Source of the DNA: Fragilaria radians
Taxonomy: Eukaryota > Bacillariophyta > Fragilariophyceae > Fragilariales > Fragilariaceae
Direction: 5' to 3'
NCBI GenBank assembly: GCA_900642245.1
Contig: CAAAJI010000079.1
Location: 145,925-205,396, forward strand
Length of the DNA: 59,472 bases
The translations under genes were made by a program, and so were the position numbers. The notes below the pieces were generated by a model. The model saw only the letters and a list, made by a program, of their open reading frames with translations. It did no database searches and was not told the DNA's origin. Positions within the stretch are counted from its first letter, which is position 1, and each line of letters starts with the position of its first letter. Below are positions 9,375-20,250 of the stretch, piece after piece.

Positions 9375-10964
9375 TCATGTTTCAATAAAGAAAAGTTCTA
9401 AAGGATCCACGAAGTCTTTGATATGCATTTTTGCAAACGATGAGGGAAAATATTCTGTTCTTTTATCTGAGAGTTCGCTCATGTCTTCGATTATCACCCT
9501 CAAACGTCTTATTTCGTCTAGGTCATGTTGCATCTCTTCATTCCCATGGCGTATGAGAATTTCAACGGTCCCATTAACTTTCACAGATATTGCAGTGTGC
9601 CAGCTGGCCAACAATGTTATCTTTGACTTGGAATCTTGCACAGCTATTGAGGATGCTGCAGCTGCTCGCTCAGTTTGCACTAGTACATGTGGATTTGGAA
9701 AATATGCACCCTCTGGATTGAAAATTGGCAAATCTAGGCGGACCACTAAATCACTCCCCAATGCTTCTTTTTCGAATTTTGAGAAATGTAAGTCAATCAC
9801 ATTGTCATGTGTAACAACATTTCTAGTGAGTTTTAGGCTCTTCAAAGTCACTTCCAGAGTTGGTTGGTGTTCTCCCTCTTGACATGAATATGCTTTTCCT
9901 CCACTAGATAAATCTGTCGAAGTTTCCTTTCCCACCAGATGCCAACTCTCTTGAAATGGCATAGAAATCATATTGGTAGTATCGTCGATACACAGCGTAC
10001 GAGAAATGTACGGATCTTGCACGATTTGTTGTTTGTGAGACCATCCGAGACCAAAATACTTAGCATAGGCCCACCGACAAAGTCTGCATTCAGGTTGTAT
10101 TCGTGTAAAGTTATACTTTTCTACGAACTTCTGTTTATAAGCTGTACTCGTCCTCCAAGAATGATACTTCGCCCATTCAGTTTTATTCACTGCAACCTTG
10201 GCAACCAAAGCTCCTAAATCTGCCCATTTTTGCAACCCACCAACTGAAATAAAGGATTCTGGAGGAAAGTGTTCTTTCACGTTTTGAGCGCCCAGAATGA
10301 TAGGTAGAGTTCCTGAACTCATTGCCTCCCAAATCATGGGAGTTATGTGATCCTTGGCATCGCAGTCGTCCAGGGCAAGATTGAATCGATGCTTTTTGAG
10401 CAATGTAATGCGATCCTTTTCCAGGAAAAGTTTCATACCATCCGGGAGGTCAGTATTATGATCACAGTTACCATAACTCTTCACAACATATTGTTCACGG
10501 ACCGCAGCCTCCCATCTATTTCGTTTTGTTGCTTGTGCAGCACACTTCGAATTGACCAAATAGGATGCCGAGGGATCCACAAGATCAAAGTCTACAGCCG
10601 GAGAAAAGATGTCATACTTTTCGAAAGAGAAAAACGAAAGTGGAACTGATGATTTGAATGATGTTGTCGAATAGTATAGGTCATGACGGAATGAATTTCT
10701 CTCTACCTGAGCTTCAGAATGCTTTGTCGGATCATTCATGGTCTGAATAACTTTCCAGTTCGTTCCTTGGATGTAGCGTTCTATCCCATCCATCGCTTCA
10801 TCATGCTGACAGGGTATATCACATTCTATATTTTTCATACTAGAAGATGACGAAAAGTTGGGGCTTGATGAAATGTTCATAGGGGGCATTCCTTTTCCAT
10901 TGATGGGAGGAGAATCCATCGGAAACAACCTAGGTGATTCCGAGCAATAGCCGGGCACTTCCAT
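9375..10964 (-). CDS. GT10 alpha-1,3-fucosyltransferase-like protein, N terminus incomplete
   Basis: From the ATG at 10964 the frame gives 529 residues. The fucosyltransferase C-terminal core is clear: SYLVNSKCAAQATKRNRW (about 134-151), VKSYGNCDHN (161-170), then RFNLALDDCDAKDHIT and WEAMSSGTLPIILGAQNV (193-229), the GDP-fucose-binding signature, and FPPESFISV (233-241). Such enzymes act in the Golgi on N-glycans or other acceptors as type II membrane proteins. No transmembrane anchor is visible here. The frame stays open upstream to a stop near 11197, just before the assembly gap at 11220, so the true 5' end (anchor and stem) is probably missing or split by an intron. About 200 residues follow the catalytic core, with a beta-rich and then charged helical character, longer than in plant or animal enzymes. 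Confidence 0.78.
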   Translation of the reverse strand: MEVPGYCSESPRLFPMDSPPINGKGMPPMNISSSPNFSSSSSMKNIECDIPCQHDEAMDGIERYIQGTNWKVIQTMNDPTKHSEAQVERNSFRHDLYYSTTSFKSSVPLSFFSFEKYDIFSPAVDFDLVDPSASYLVNSKCAAQATKRNRWEAAVREQYVVKSYGNCDHNTDLPDGMKLFLEKDRITLLKKHRFNLALDDCDAKDHITPMIWEAMSSGTLPIILGAQNVKEHFPPESFISVGGLQKWADLGALVAKVAVNKTEWAKYHSWRTSTAYKQKFVEKYNFTRIQPECRLCRWAYAKYFGLGWSHKQQIVQDPYISRTLCIDDTTNMISMPFQESWHLVGKETSTDLSSGGKAYSCQEGEHQPTLEVTLKSLKLTRNVVTHDNVIDLHFSKFEKEALGSDLVVRLDLPIFNPEGAYFPNPHVLVQTERAAAASSIAVQDSKSKITLLASWHTAISVKVNGTVEILIRHGNEEMQHDLDEIRRLRVIIEDMSELSDKRTEYFPSSFAKMHIKDFVDPLELFFIET

Positions 10965-11219
10965 AGCTTTTCCTGGGGCAATAAGAACTCCACACCAATA
11001 TCTTGCAAAGGGAGCTGAGTTATATGCAATGAGCTTTGTTCCTGACTTTCGGCAAGAATCATGGAATAGGATGGAATGAGTATCACTCTTATACTGACAT
11101 GATCGAATTTGTTTCCCATGGATCTGCGAAGTGACTATGTCATGTGATGTATCCCAATCTGAGACACTTGATGGCGAAAGGCAGGATTTTCTCTTTCATA
11201 GGAGTAATCGGCAATGTAA

Positions 11220-11716
11220 NNNNNNNNNNNNNNNNNNNNNNNNNNNNNNNNNNNNNNNNNNNNNNNNNNNNNNNNNNNNNNNNNNNNNNNNNNNNNNNNN
11301 NNNNNNNNNNNNNNNNNNNNNNNNNNNNNNNNNNNNNNNNNNNNNNNNNNNNNNNNNNNNNNNNNNNNNNNNNNNNNNNNNNNNNNNNNNNNNNNNNNNN
11401 NNNNNNNNNNNNNNNNNNNNNNNNNNNNNNNNNNNNNNNNNNNNNNNNNNNNNNNNNNNNNNNNNNNNNNNNNNNNNNNNNNNNNNNNNNNNNNNNNNNN
11501 NNNNNNNNNNNNNNNNNNNNNNNNNNNNNNNNNNNNNNNNNNNNNNNNNNNNNNNNNNNNNNNNNNNNNNNNNNNNNNNNNNNNNNNNNNNNNNNNNNNN
11601 NNNNNNNNNNNNNNNNNNNNNNNNNNNNNNNNNNNNNNNNNNNNNNNNNNNNNNNNNNNNNNNNNNNNNNNNNNNNNNNNNNNNNNNNNNNNNNNNNNNN
11701 NNNNNNNNNNNNNNNN
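11220..11716. other. Assembly gap (497 N)
   Basis: A run of unknown bases directly upstream of the truncated fucosyltransferase gene. Any protein reading through it is meaningless. The missing 5' exon of that gene may lie inside. Confidence 0.99.
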
Positions 11717-12751
11717 GGACAATAGATCGTTTTCCTCAATTTAAAGGAATATTGTTATTTATTTTTTCATTGTTTTGAAGGAATTTCATTTAGTTGCAGG
11801 TTAATATTGCAATTAGATCTCTCCACATTTCAGTAGCATTTGAATGACAATTGCGTTAAGAATTCTACAGTTTACAACTGAAAGTCTCGACAGCATTCTA
11901 GTTTGTTATTCTGGATGAAAGATGAAAGCACCGTTCGAATTAGCTATATCCCTATTGATTTTAGTCGCTCGCTCTTTAAACTCGTAACTCTGTACACGTA
12001 CTCGATCCCTTTCTCGAGTATTACTGTACTAACAAAACGCACAAGGGTTAAGAGGTAGCACAGGCCAGATCGGATGTGAAACTTTTTTAGTAGTGTAGAT
12101 GACAAAGTTTAATTCAAATTGAATCTACAAACTGGCTATAGACAATTTTGGTAAATCATCGAATGCATCAAGAAATTTCTATGATTACATTTTCATAAAA
12201 GGGTGTTGGAAGCAAAGGGTTGTGGCTTCTTTTGCATTTACACCTCAAACACCACTTGGGTATAAGTCAACAATCACAGACACGCAAGAAATAACGAAAC
12301 AATAGGAGTGGCGCTGTATCCAAGAGGATATCTATATACTCCATACGGGTCTTTAATCTTCAATAACTCTAAACCTGCTCATGGGCAAGGCTAGAAGCAT
12401 CAATTGTGAAATATTACCCAAAATGTCGGTCTTTCAAAAAATATTGAAAATTAAGAATTATATAATTATTTTTCAATCGCATAGGTAGAAAATGTCTGAA
12501 GGCAATATTATGCGCCTAACATCCCCCTTTGAACTTCCAGGGCTACTTTTCCAGATACTACCTTAAATCTCCTGCAGGATATAGCTCTGATCATGCTACA
12601 ATTGTTTTCTGACGATCCAAATACTAGTTAGGATAACTCCATGAATTAGATGACTTTATCATGAATGTCTTATAGAGGTGGTAATGATTTTAGAAGAAAG
12701 GTTAAATAACATTAAAGTATACAAAACATATTCAGGTCCAAAGCACATGCA
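11717..12751. other. Intergenic, contains a dispersed repeat copy
   Basis: AT-rich sequence between the assembly gap and the C19orf12-like gene. The only structure I see is repeat copy A at 11815-12108. The remaining ~640 bp contain no convincing exon. Confidence 0.5.
11815..12108. repeat. Dispersed repeat, copy A
   Basis: The block beginning ATCTCTCCACATTTCAGTAG recurs at 17741 with high identity over about 280 bp, and its second half recurs more diverged at 18124. It ends near GGATGTGAAACTTTTTTAG. Inside is a small inverted repeat, TACTCGA-(8 nt)-TCGAGTA. No coding capacity is seen, so it may be a non-autonomous element or a solo-LTR fragment. Confidence 0.8.
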
Positions 12752-13204
12752 TCACTCTCTCATGGCATCCAAGCATGATTTCCATATCGCATCTCGTACT
12801 GCAGGTTGTTGAGCATACATCCCAAGAGTATCACGAAAGCCACGTAGCGAGGAGAGTTGCTGTTGTGTTGCGCCCGCAGTCGTTAAAACTTTTGCAACAT
12901 CTGCCAAGAGAAAATCCCTCTGTTGTGGATTGAGATTCATGATTTGTACGAGAATCCCATCATAATCACCCGTTTGAAAAAATCCAACCAAAGAACCGGT
13001 AACCCCTCCCACTAATCCACCGACGGGACCCAACAGTAGTCCTCCCATCAACGCACCACCTCCCGCCCAAAGAGATTGCCTAATGGATGACTTTGCTGTG
13101 TTCCTCATATCACCACTTTCCCTCAAAAATCGAATGAGCTCACTGTACATACCTTCAGGTCCAGGAATTGGCTCGTCTGCGGGATCTGTATAGTAGTTGT
13201 CCAT
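12752..13204 (-). CDS. C19orf12-like glycine-zipper membrane protein
   Basis: A single-exon, 150-residue protein from the ATG at 13204. Residues ~37-80 match the C19orf12 family core: AKSSIRQSL, then a Gly-rich zipper hairpin (GGGALMGGLLLGPVGG and GGVTGSLVGFF), then the QIMNLNPQQRDFLLADV segment corresponding to the ILMELPPAEQQRLF region of the human protein. Human C19orf12 is a small mitochondrial/ER-associated membrane protein linked to iron accumulation in brain. Its molecular role is unsettled, so none is assigned here. Length matches the family (about 140-150 residues). There is no signal peptide; the zipper is the only hydrophobic stretch and could form a membrane hairpin. Confidence 0.75.
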   Translation of the reverse strand: MDNYYTDPADEPIPGPEGMYSELIRFLRESGDMRNTAKSSIRQSLWAGGGALMGGLLLGPVGGLVGGVTGSLVGFFQTGDYDGILVQIMNLNPQQRDFLLADVAKVLTTAGATQQQLSSLRGFRDTLGMYAQQPAVRDAIWKSCLDAMRE

Positions 13205-14188
13205 GGCTGCTGAAGAATTGCCTTGTTCTAGGAAAATGTACGACTCAAGTAATTATTGACCTGAGGCTTCTTTAATGAGGATAGGGTTTTTCGAATTTTT
13301 AGATTCCTGTTTGTTGATGACAAACAATACTCGTGATTCTTGTACTACCTAAAGTGAATTCTTCACTTTGAAAAAGAGTTTACTACGAACAAAATACTGA
13401 ATTCAAATTGGTAAAGGAAGAAAAGCAGAAAAGCCAGGTTTCAATTTAAATCAGCCTACAGCTTGTAATATAAATGCGCATGTCTTCACATCTTGCAAAA
13501 GTCCCATCAATATGTCCACTATATGATTATTCCCAACTTGTTCCAACACTTATTCAAATATTTGTTTTGAATGAAATCCGTAATGAATGACAGGTTCAAA
13601 ATTTCAGTGATTGCTTTGAACCTTGTAGCTTAATCACTTTGCTTCGAATAAGAGACCAAATTAAGACTCTCTCTCCTGGAAAACGGAATTCTTTTTCATT
13701 CCTTAACTGTGGTTTGTGACTGAGATGGTGGGGTATGAAGGCTTCCATTGAAACTTTTAGCATTGTTAATTCATTGTCTATTCAAGATCTTGAAATCCAA
13801 GGGTCAATTTAGCTACAAGGGTTGTTCCTTTGTGATGCACTTTGTAAAAATTTTCATTCCAAAATCTTAGACCTAAAACGCTATAAATGCTTAGGCTATA
13901 AATGTAATTTTCATTCTAATTTGTGAACACATTAACTCTGTGAAGATAAAATTGGTAGCAAAGTGACCAAGATTGCATCACGATGGGAAATAAGCTATAC
14001 ATATGATAATTAAAAAACCATTATGGCTGGTAGCTTACAATGAAAATGTTCCGTACAAAAATTTGTGACAGTAGTGATTCAACTCGTTCAAAGTGAATTA
14101 TGAGCTTGAAAATTGCTTCACTTATGCCAAGCGTTGAGATTAAGTATCTCAACTTTGCAAGGGAATCATAGAATCCAAAATACATTTC
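13205..14188. other. Intergenic, nothing recognised
   Basis: About 1 kb of AT-rich DNA between two minus-strand genes, holding the promoter of the C19orf12-like gene and the 3' flank of the GT61 gene. No coding, RNA or repeat signal is visible. Confidence 0.5.
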
Positions 14189-15735
14189 CTACCAAGTAGT
14201 GTCCTCAACGTTCACACCAGCTGCATCCACTTGACCTTCTTGCAAAGAACTCTTGTCTTCCTCCTCATCTATTCGAAACTTTGCCTCATTGAATGTATCC
14301 AAGTTATCCTTCTTTTTGGGAACGGCTTTCCACTCGATCTTTCCTTTCTTATTCAGGGCATAATTCACAGCAGGCACAATAGTCTTTTCCATTTCAATTT
14401 CCTCTATAACAGAAGTGACTACTCCAAACGGATCAAGCGTTCGGAATGTGACCCCTGTTCTCCATTTGACAACTCCCTGCATAATTCGAGACATACCTAG
14501 CTCAAAAACATGAGCACCCTCTTGTAAAAGCAGCATTAGAGGAAGTCCAGCCTCCGCAGTCCCCAATACAATATGAGAACGCCGAAGGACACGCAGTTGC
14601 TCCAAGAAGGGAGTTCGTTCAAGATCTACAATCTCGACTGACGTGGCGTTCGTACTTTGCTTTAGCTTCACTCTCAGTTCTTCCAGGTTGGTGATTGCTT
14701 GCTTTTCCGCGTCAACATTTCGTCGAGGATGTGAACGAAATGGAACACGATCTAATATTGTGATGCGACCCTCATCAAGTACTTCCTTTTCTAATCCATA
14801 GGCTTGGACCATATGCTCGACAAAGGCTTTTGTCATGGATGGACAGGGACTCGACGTGAAAATACGTTCGCGAGGAGCCAGAACTGAAGAGTATCCTGAA
14901 GGAATAAAAATTGCTTGCTTGAAACAAACACCTCCCTCTCGGAGTTGCTTTACGTAATCATATTTACCAAATGCTCGCATCCATACGGCGTCAAGAAAGC
15001 CTTCGGCATGTGCATCCAGGAAAACAACTTGAAAATTCGCATCGTTCCTGGTGGGCAAGACCATAAAGGCATTCCAGAAGTCACATAGAGTATGATATAA
15101 ACTTACATACTCATATCGAGTAATGAATAATGTCGGAGTAGTCACCGTTTGAACACATGGCTTTCCTTGTGATACGGATATAGACTTCGCAACATCATTG
15201 AGGTAGTAAAACATTGACCTTTCCATGTCGGGAGGCAACTCAAACTCGTCTGCTACTGTCAAGGCACCAGAAGAATACTTAGGGAACTCAAGACTTTCCT
15301 CTCTACCAAGTACTCGATCCACATATTCTCCTCCTGGTGGAGATTCAATGAGTGAGGAATCAATCCGCAGATTCTCGAGTTGACAGTACGGTCATTTTGG
15401 TATCCGAATTCACGACACAGCCATGAGAAGGACGAGTTTGTGGAGAGTTCAGAGCGCAATCGTGGTAATCATCTGCAGTATCGTAATCAAGCGGAATCGA
15501 ATCCCATCCAGTGAGGAGATGATCTTCCTGATACTCCTCCTCTTGACCGAAGCGATCGTCCCCATAAGTCTCGTTGTAGTCTCCTTCTACATCACGGTAA
15601 TACTCTTTGGGATAGCGTGTCACAGCAGCGTCCCATCCTGGAGTCAATATATCCTTAATATTCGGCAAAATTTCATACTTGAAAGCATCTACCGCATGAA
15701 CCGAATGATATCCTACGGATGGACGCCATCGAACC
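14189..15735 (-). CDS. GT61/DUF563-like glycosyltransferase, copy 1 (frameshift near its N terminus)
   Basis: The long intact part (14189-15322) encodes the GT61-like catalytic region. ITRYEYVSLYHTLCDFWNAF and VVFLDAHAEGFLDAVW fit the N-terminal DUF563 lobe, and SHIVLGTAEAGLPLMLLL then GAHVFEL fit the conserved nucleotide-sugar-binding segment. Such enzymes (EOGT and plant xylosyl/arabinosyl transferases) act in the secretory lumen. The upstream reading from 15735 (TPGWDAAVTRYPKEYY ... DCALNSPQTRPSHGCV) is homologous to copy 2 but lies one frame away. The break is at about 15391-15398, where one extra base after the Thr-Lys-Met codons shifts the frame. No signal anchor precedes it; instead the sequence runs directly into the C terminus of copy 2. 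Either the gene is decaying, or the two copies were one protein with two domains, or there is a sequencing error. Confidence 0.6.
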
Positions 15736-17002
15736 TATTATTCTGCATATCATTTCCCATAAGCTTTATTTCAACAAGAGTTGCCCCATCATTTAGAAAC
15801 ATCGCAAGCGCAAGTTGTGATCCGTCTTGATTACCACGTTTCTGAAAGCCCAACATGATTTGAGCTTGACGGATTAGCTTTCAGTTGAGACTTGAAGTGA
15901 GCTTATGTAGATCAACAATTTGAACGTTAATTACATCAGTGTCGTCCAGCAGTTTGGTATGTAAGTCTCTCAATTCAGAATCATCTTCACTATGTTCTTG
16001 TTGAGGGACACTTCGAGGGTGATCTATATGCTTTACCTGATCGATAATTAGGACAGTACTTTTCTGCAGTTCTATATTTTCCAGACTGTATGACTTGATT
16101 ACAAAGTCGACAAATCTTTGGCCATGGCAGGACAGCGGTAACCTGTATATGTTCGACCTAATGGCCATAAAACGGAGGAATATCCCGAAGGAACAAAGAT
16201 AGCCTGTTCAAGACACGTGCCTTCTTCTATTTGCTTGACGTGAAGTGTAGGTCCAAATAAGTCGGCCCAAATTGGGTCGAGGTAACCCTGTGCATGAGAA
16301 TCTAGAAAAATGACTCGATCATATTTTTCCAAACCGTGAGGCATAATCATGAAAGCATTCCACAAATCCTTCAGAGTGTGATACATATCCACGTACTCAT
16401 AACGTGTAATAATCAAGGAATTTCCTGTCAGAGTCGTTTCGCATTTTTGCCTCTTATCAACATCCATGGCCATGAAAACATCCAGGAGATAAAACCAATA
16501 GTCTCGATTCATGTTTTCTCCCAGTGTTAGTTTTTCCGATGTTGAAAAGGCACCTTGTAGGTATTTAGGAATCTCGAAATCTTCATTGCGTCCCATGACA
16601 GAATCCAGTGGTTCTCCACCCATGGGAGCAGATATCTTGCTGGTGACGATTCTCAGATTCCTTACTTGACAATAAGGAATTTTGCTATCCGGATCTGTCA
16701 CACATCCATGATTTGGACGCTCGATAGGTTGATTTAGAGTACATTTTCTATAATCGTCTTGATCTTCGCGAGCATTTTCCCATTCGGGTGATTGCAAGTT
16801 GTAGGATTCTCGCTTTGTGGCAGCAGCAAGCTTACGTGCCAAGAGGATCTTTTGTGTGATAAACAGGATGAAAGATATCAATGAGATCCTCGCCAATTAG
16901 ATCAAAGTGATATGCTGTGAAGAAACTAAATACGATCGACAAGCCAAAAAGGGCCATAGCACCTTTCTTTCCATGAAATTTGGAGAGCGTTCGCAGGATC
17001 AT
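15736..17002 (-). pseudogene. GT61/DUF563-like glycosyltransferase, copy 2 (broken)
   Basis: Starts with an ATG at 17002 and a type II signal anchor (ALFGLSIVFSFFTAY). The main catalytic frame (16099-16896) contains RPNHGCVTDPDSK, IITRYEYVDMYHTLKDLWNA and VIFLDSHAQGYLDPIW, closely matching copy 1. Reading is interrupted several times: a one-base shift near 16840 (possibly a real 88-nt GTAAGC...TATAG intron), a one-base loss near 16113 after PAMAK, an in-frame TGA near 15884 after LTSSLN, and another shift near 15735. The C-terminal QLALAMFLNDGATLVEI segment matches the copy 1 AGLPLMLLLQEGAHVFEL region. Neighbouring genes are intact, so decay after tandem duplication is more likely than poor sequence, but reads should decide. 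Confidence 0.7.
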
Positions 17003-17155
17003 TGTCCTGAGGCCGTATGGAGATCTGGAATTTGTCAGACGCGAAATATTCAATTATCACCTGTGCAGGAAAATGTACCAACATGGAAAGCAGGGTCATA
17101 TATCCCCCCTGTACACTTCGACTCTGCGTTGTTGCTCAAACAAGATTTTTTAGAT

Positions 17156-17255
17156 ACAACTAGTAGTCGGTACTTGCTTTACTCAAAAAATTTACAAAAG
17201 AGAGTGCATCTTTGAATTTTTACATTTCCAGCAATAACTATGACAAAGATTTTAT
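17156..17255. repeat. Dispersed repeat X, copy 1
   Basis: The block from ACTAGTAGTCGGTACTTGC to TATGACAAAGATTTTATG recurs at 18023-18119 with about 85% identity. Copy 2 lies immediately after repeat copy B, so the order 17156-18316 is X, B, X', C. Confidence 0.7.
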
Positions 17256-17740
17256 GATTGTTATTTGTGAACCTAGAATTTGTAGGTCATACAATCTGAT
17301 GCATGACACAATTTTTATGTTTGACTACTTGACCTAACATGTCATTAGTATCTACAGTTGCATTCAGCATCACTGCACTTAAAGTAAGTTATACCATTGA
17401 TTTAGCATTGGCAGTAGGAAGGTGTAAAGGTAGTCATTTCATTTTTTTCTATTAAAAATATGGTTTAAAGACATATTTTTAGCTTTTTCTTGGGCTATTG
17501 TTATAAAAGTTATTGGTGCTGCTGCTATTGGAACGTCAAAGACTGTCGGTGAAAAATTCAAAAAAAGCTGTTGGTGCAAAGTCAATATTGTTGTTTTGTT
17601 AACTTTATAAAATGTATTCTTTACTTGTTTGACAGTTTAAAAAATGAGACAAATGAAGGATTGATACGATAAGAATCATCCCATAGATACAACAATATAA
17701 TTGATCCATATGATTAATGCCTTTTAAACCAGTTATAGAT

Positions 17741-18014
17741 CTCTCCACATTTCAGTAGCATTTGAATGACAATTGCGTTAAATATTCTACAGTTTACAAC
17801 TGAAAGTCTCGACAACATTCTCGTTTTTAATTCTGGATGATAGATGAAAGCACCGTTCGAATTAGCTATATCCCTATTGATTTTGTAGCTCGTTCTTTAA
17901 ACTCTGTACACGTACTCGATCCCTTTCTCGAGTATTACTGTACTAACAAAACGCACAAGGGTTAAGGGATAGCACCGGCCGGATCGGATGTGAAACTTTT
18001 TTAGTAGTAGGATT
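17741..18014. repeat. Dispersed repeat, copy B
   Basis: Same family and orientation as 11815-12108, differing by scattered substitutions and small indels, and ending at the same GTGAAACTTTTTTAGTAG. The hairpin TACTCGA-TCCCTTTC-TCGAGTA is unchanged between copies. Confidence 0.8.
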
Positions 18015-18022
18015 TAGTAGTG

Positions 18023-18119
18023 TACTAGTAGTTGGTGCTTGCTTTGCTCCGCAGCGTTACAAAAGAGAACGTATCTTTGAATTTTTGCATTTCCAGGAAT
18101 AATTATGACAAAGATTTTT
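18023..18119. repeat. Dispersed repeat X, copy 2
   Basis: Second copy of the 17156-17255 block, in the same orientation, sandwiched between repeat copies B and C. Confidence 0.7.
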
Positions 18120-18123
18120 ATTG

Positions 18124-18316
18124 TATTCTACAGTTTATTCAGGTACCGTATGAACTAGCTATATCCCTATAGATTTTAGTCGCTTAGTCTGAAAATGCTG
18201 TTCTCGTACTCGATCACTTTCTCGATTATTAATTTTCAAAACACACAAGGGTTACGGGGTAGCACCGGCTAGAAGGGATGTGAAACGTTTTTAGTAATGT
18301 AGATTAGTAGTGTAGA
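18124..18316. repeat. Dispersed repeat, copy C (diverged)
   Basis: Begins ATTCTACAGTTTATTCAGG and follows the second half of copies A and B (AGCTATATCCCTAT, CACAAGGGTTA, GATGTGAAACGTTTTTAG). The hairpin arms are partly eroded (CTCGATC...CTCGATT). Confidence 0.65.
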
Positions 18317-18549
18317 TTCATATCGTTACTTTCAATATATAGCATAGTACTAAGATCCTCTTGTACACATGGTAAGTAGCATTAACGCGATGAAAAATAT
18401 TTGCAAGGTCATAATGCAATCTCACTACTGGATATATGAAGCCTCATTTACAACTTTTAATGAGTTTTCAGCTTTCTTTCCGGTCATATATAATCTTGAA
18501 CGACATTCCATTTTCTCTAATGAAGGTGTAAGAGGTAGAGGGTGCACAG

Positions 18550-20250
18550 CTGGATAAGGCAGACCATGTAGAGTTGGAGCTCTTCATGGATCCATGCAAC
18601 ACAGCTTCCAAACATTCCCTGCAATTTTTTATTCTTCAAGGATGGCGCGCTAGGGGTTGGATCAGTTGTTTGATTTTCTTCCATCAGATGGAGAACCGGA
18701 TGCCACTCACGGAACCACCTGTTTCAGGACCAAGATGTTTCGGGCTGGTCAAGCCTTGTCTTGTTTTCTAAATCACTAGAAGAGGAGGAAGATGCAGACC
18801 TTTCCTGACAATAATTGCTTGGACTAAGCCATTAGCAACATAAAATTTGGATGCAGAAATATCATATTAGACGGGGCATAAAGATGGGACTTCATGCTGT
18901 TGTACAACAATACGTAGAGAGGTTGAATAAGTTCAACTGTTCCTTCCCTTTTTCTATCTTTGAATCTGCTATTTCAAGGTGAAACCAATTAGTTTTGTAG
19001 GTGAAGCTAAGGCTCCAGAATAGCATGATCCAAAGACAGCTACACATACTGACGGCTTTGTTGCTACTTAAAATTTGGAGGGAATTCCATACATCAGTGT
19101 CGTTATTCCAGCATTTACCAATAATGTAAGTAAGTCTAAGATGTCTCCCATCCAGTGAAGCCACTATTACAATCCTCACTATAACAACACGACCAGTTGC
19201 GAAGCCTTTGCAAGATGCAAACAGTCAAAGAAGGATCTTAATGGAACTAAAGCTGTTCCCGAAGAGGTATCTTTGGCCAAGTAATATAAGTATGTAACTT
19301 TAGATAAAGTCATCAAGGCGTGTGAGATACGTAACCAAGAGGAGTACCGGAAACTACTATGACTACTCCAAAATGTAAACACCTCTTTGATGGAATATTA
19401 GGAGGATCCAGTATGGAACCTAAATGTATAAATTTGATGAACAAAGGCTGTGGCCCTGAACATATACTGTTCCTAGATCTGTAGAGCTTTATTCGCAGAG
19501 GAATGTCAAGAATAAGGGAATCTAGAGTCCTAGAAGATGGCTATACTTCTGAATGGTACTTTCCAACATTGATGATTCCTAAGAGAAACGGAGAAATATG
19601 AGTTGTCCCTGATAGTATGATAATCGATTCATCTTAAAAGGACTTTCCTGGATTTTCAAGAAGGAGTTTATGTAGATCCAATTCAAGGGCTATAAACCAA
19701 CTCAAATCCCTTAGATTTATCACACTTTGGTAATGCTTAGGTTCCTACTCAGGGTATGGTCATTCTTGAGCATACACAATAAATGGTAGATGGCTTGATT
19801 GGAGAATGTCTTCATGAGATATTGAAGTTTTAAGATTTTTTATTTCACAGAGTAACTTATGGCCTGGTAAAGGGAAGTCTCTCATGTTATCTTGCGTTTT
19901 ATCTCTAAAATTTCATGAGACTTGCCCTTCAATAAAAAGATTGAAGTTATGGGTAAGGGTGTGATTCTATGCATAAGCAGGCAAGACACCCTTTTATACC
20001 CTTTGGAGACAATTTATGATGGAAACCAGAGGGATTAATAATGTAAGCAACTCTATAAAGGCTGCAAGAAGTTGGTGATATCTTGTTACAAGAATGGAGT
20101 AGATAAACTCCTGTTTGTTGCTTCAAAAGGATATGGAGTACGAGAAAACACAGATCAAGCCTACAAAAACTTGAAAATAACGAGATTGCAATCCTAATTT
20201 CTAAAGATAAACTTAAAATTCGTAAGACAAAAAGTATATAAATTTCTTTT
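18550..20250 (+). mobile_element. Degenerate Ty3/gypsy-type retroelement fragment
   Basis: A plus-strand reading full of stops and shifts. Around 19535-19620 the peptide SEWYFPTLMIPKRNGEI is the recognisable start of a gypsy-type reverse transcriptase (family form: S-W-x-S-P-T-F-I-x-P-K-K-N-G-x). An earlier stretch (about 18560-18790) reads like a gag fragment, but weakly. A later block (about 19950-20080) is shared with 40890-41000. No protease, integrase or LTR pair can be assigned, so the element is inactive. Confidence 0.55.

Larger units (their letters stand above)
17003..18549. other. Gene-free, repeat-bearing region
   Basis: Holds the upstream flank of the GT61 pair, then nested dispersed repeats (17156-17255, 17741-18014, 18023-18119, 18124-18316). 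The rest is AT-rich with no coding signal. Confidence 0.55.

Noticed and set aside
9418..9882. 154-codon plus-strand frame opposite the GT10 gene
   Set aside because: Antisense shadow of the well-supported fucosyltransferase frame.
11131..11778. Open frames on both strands spanning 11131-11778
   Set aside because: They exist only because the N-run is read as open; no real coding sequence is shown.
16840..16930. Treating the first GT61 copy 2 break as certainly a frameshift
   Set aside because: An 88-nt GTAAGC...TATAG intron joins in phase, although the skipped Asp-Asp-Tyr is conserved in copy 1; left undecided.
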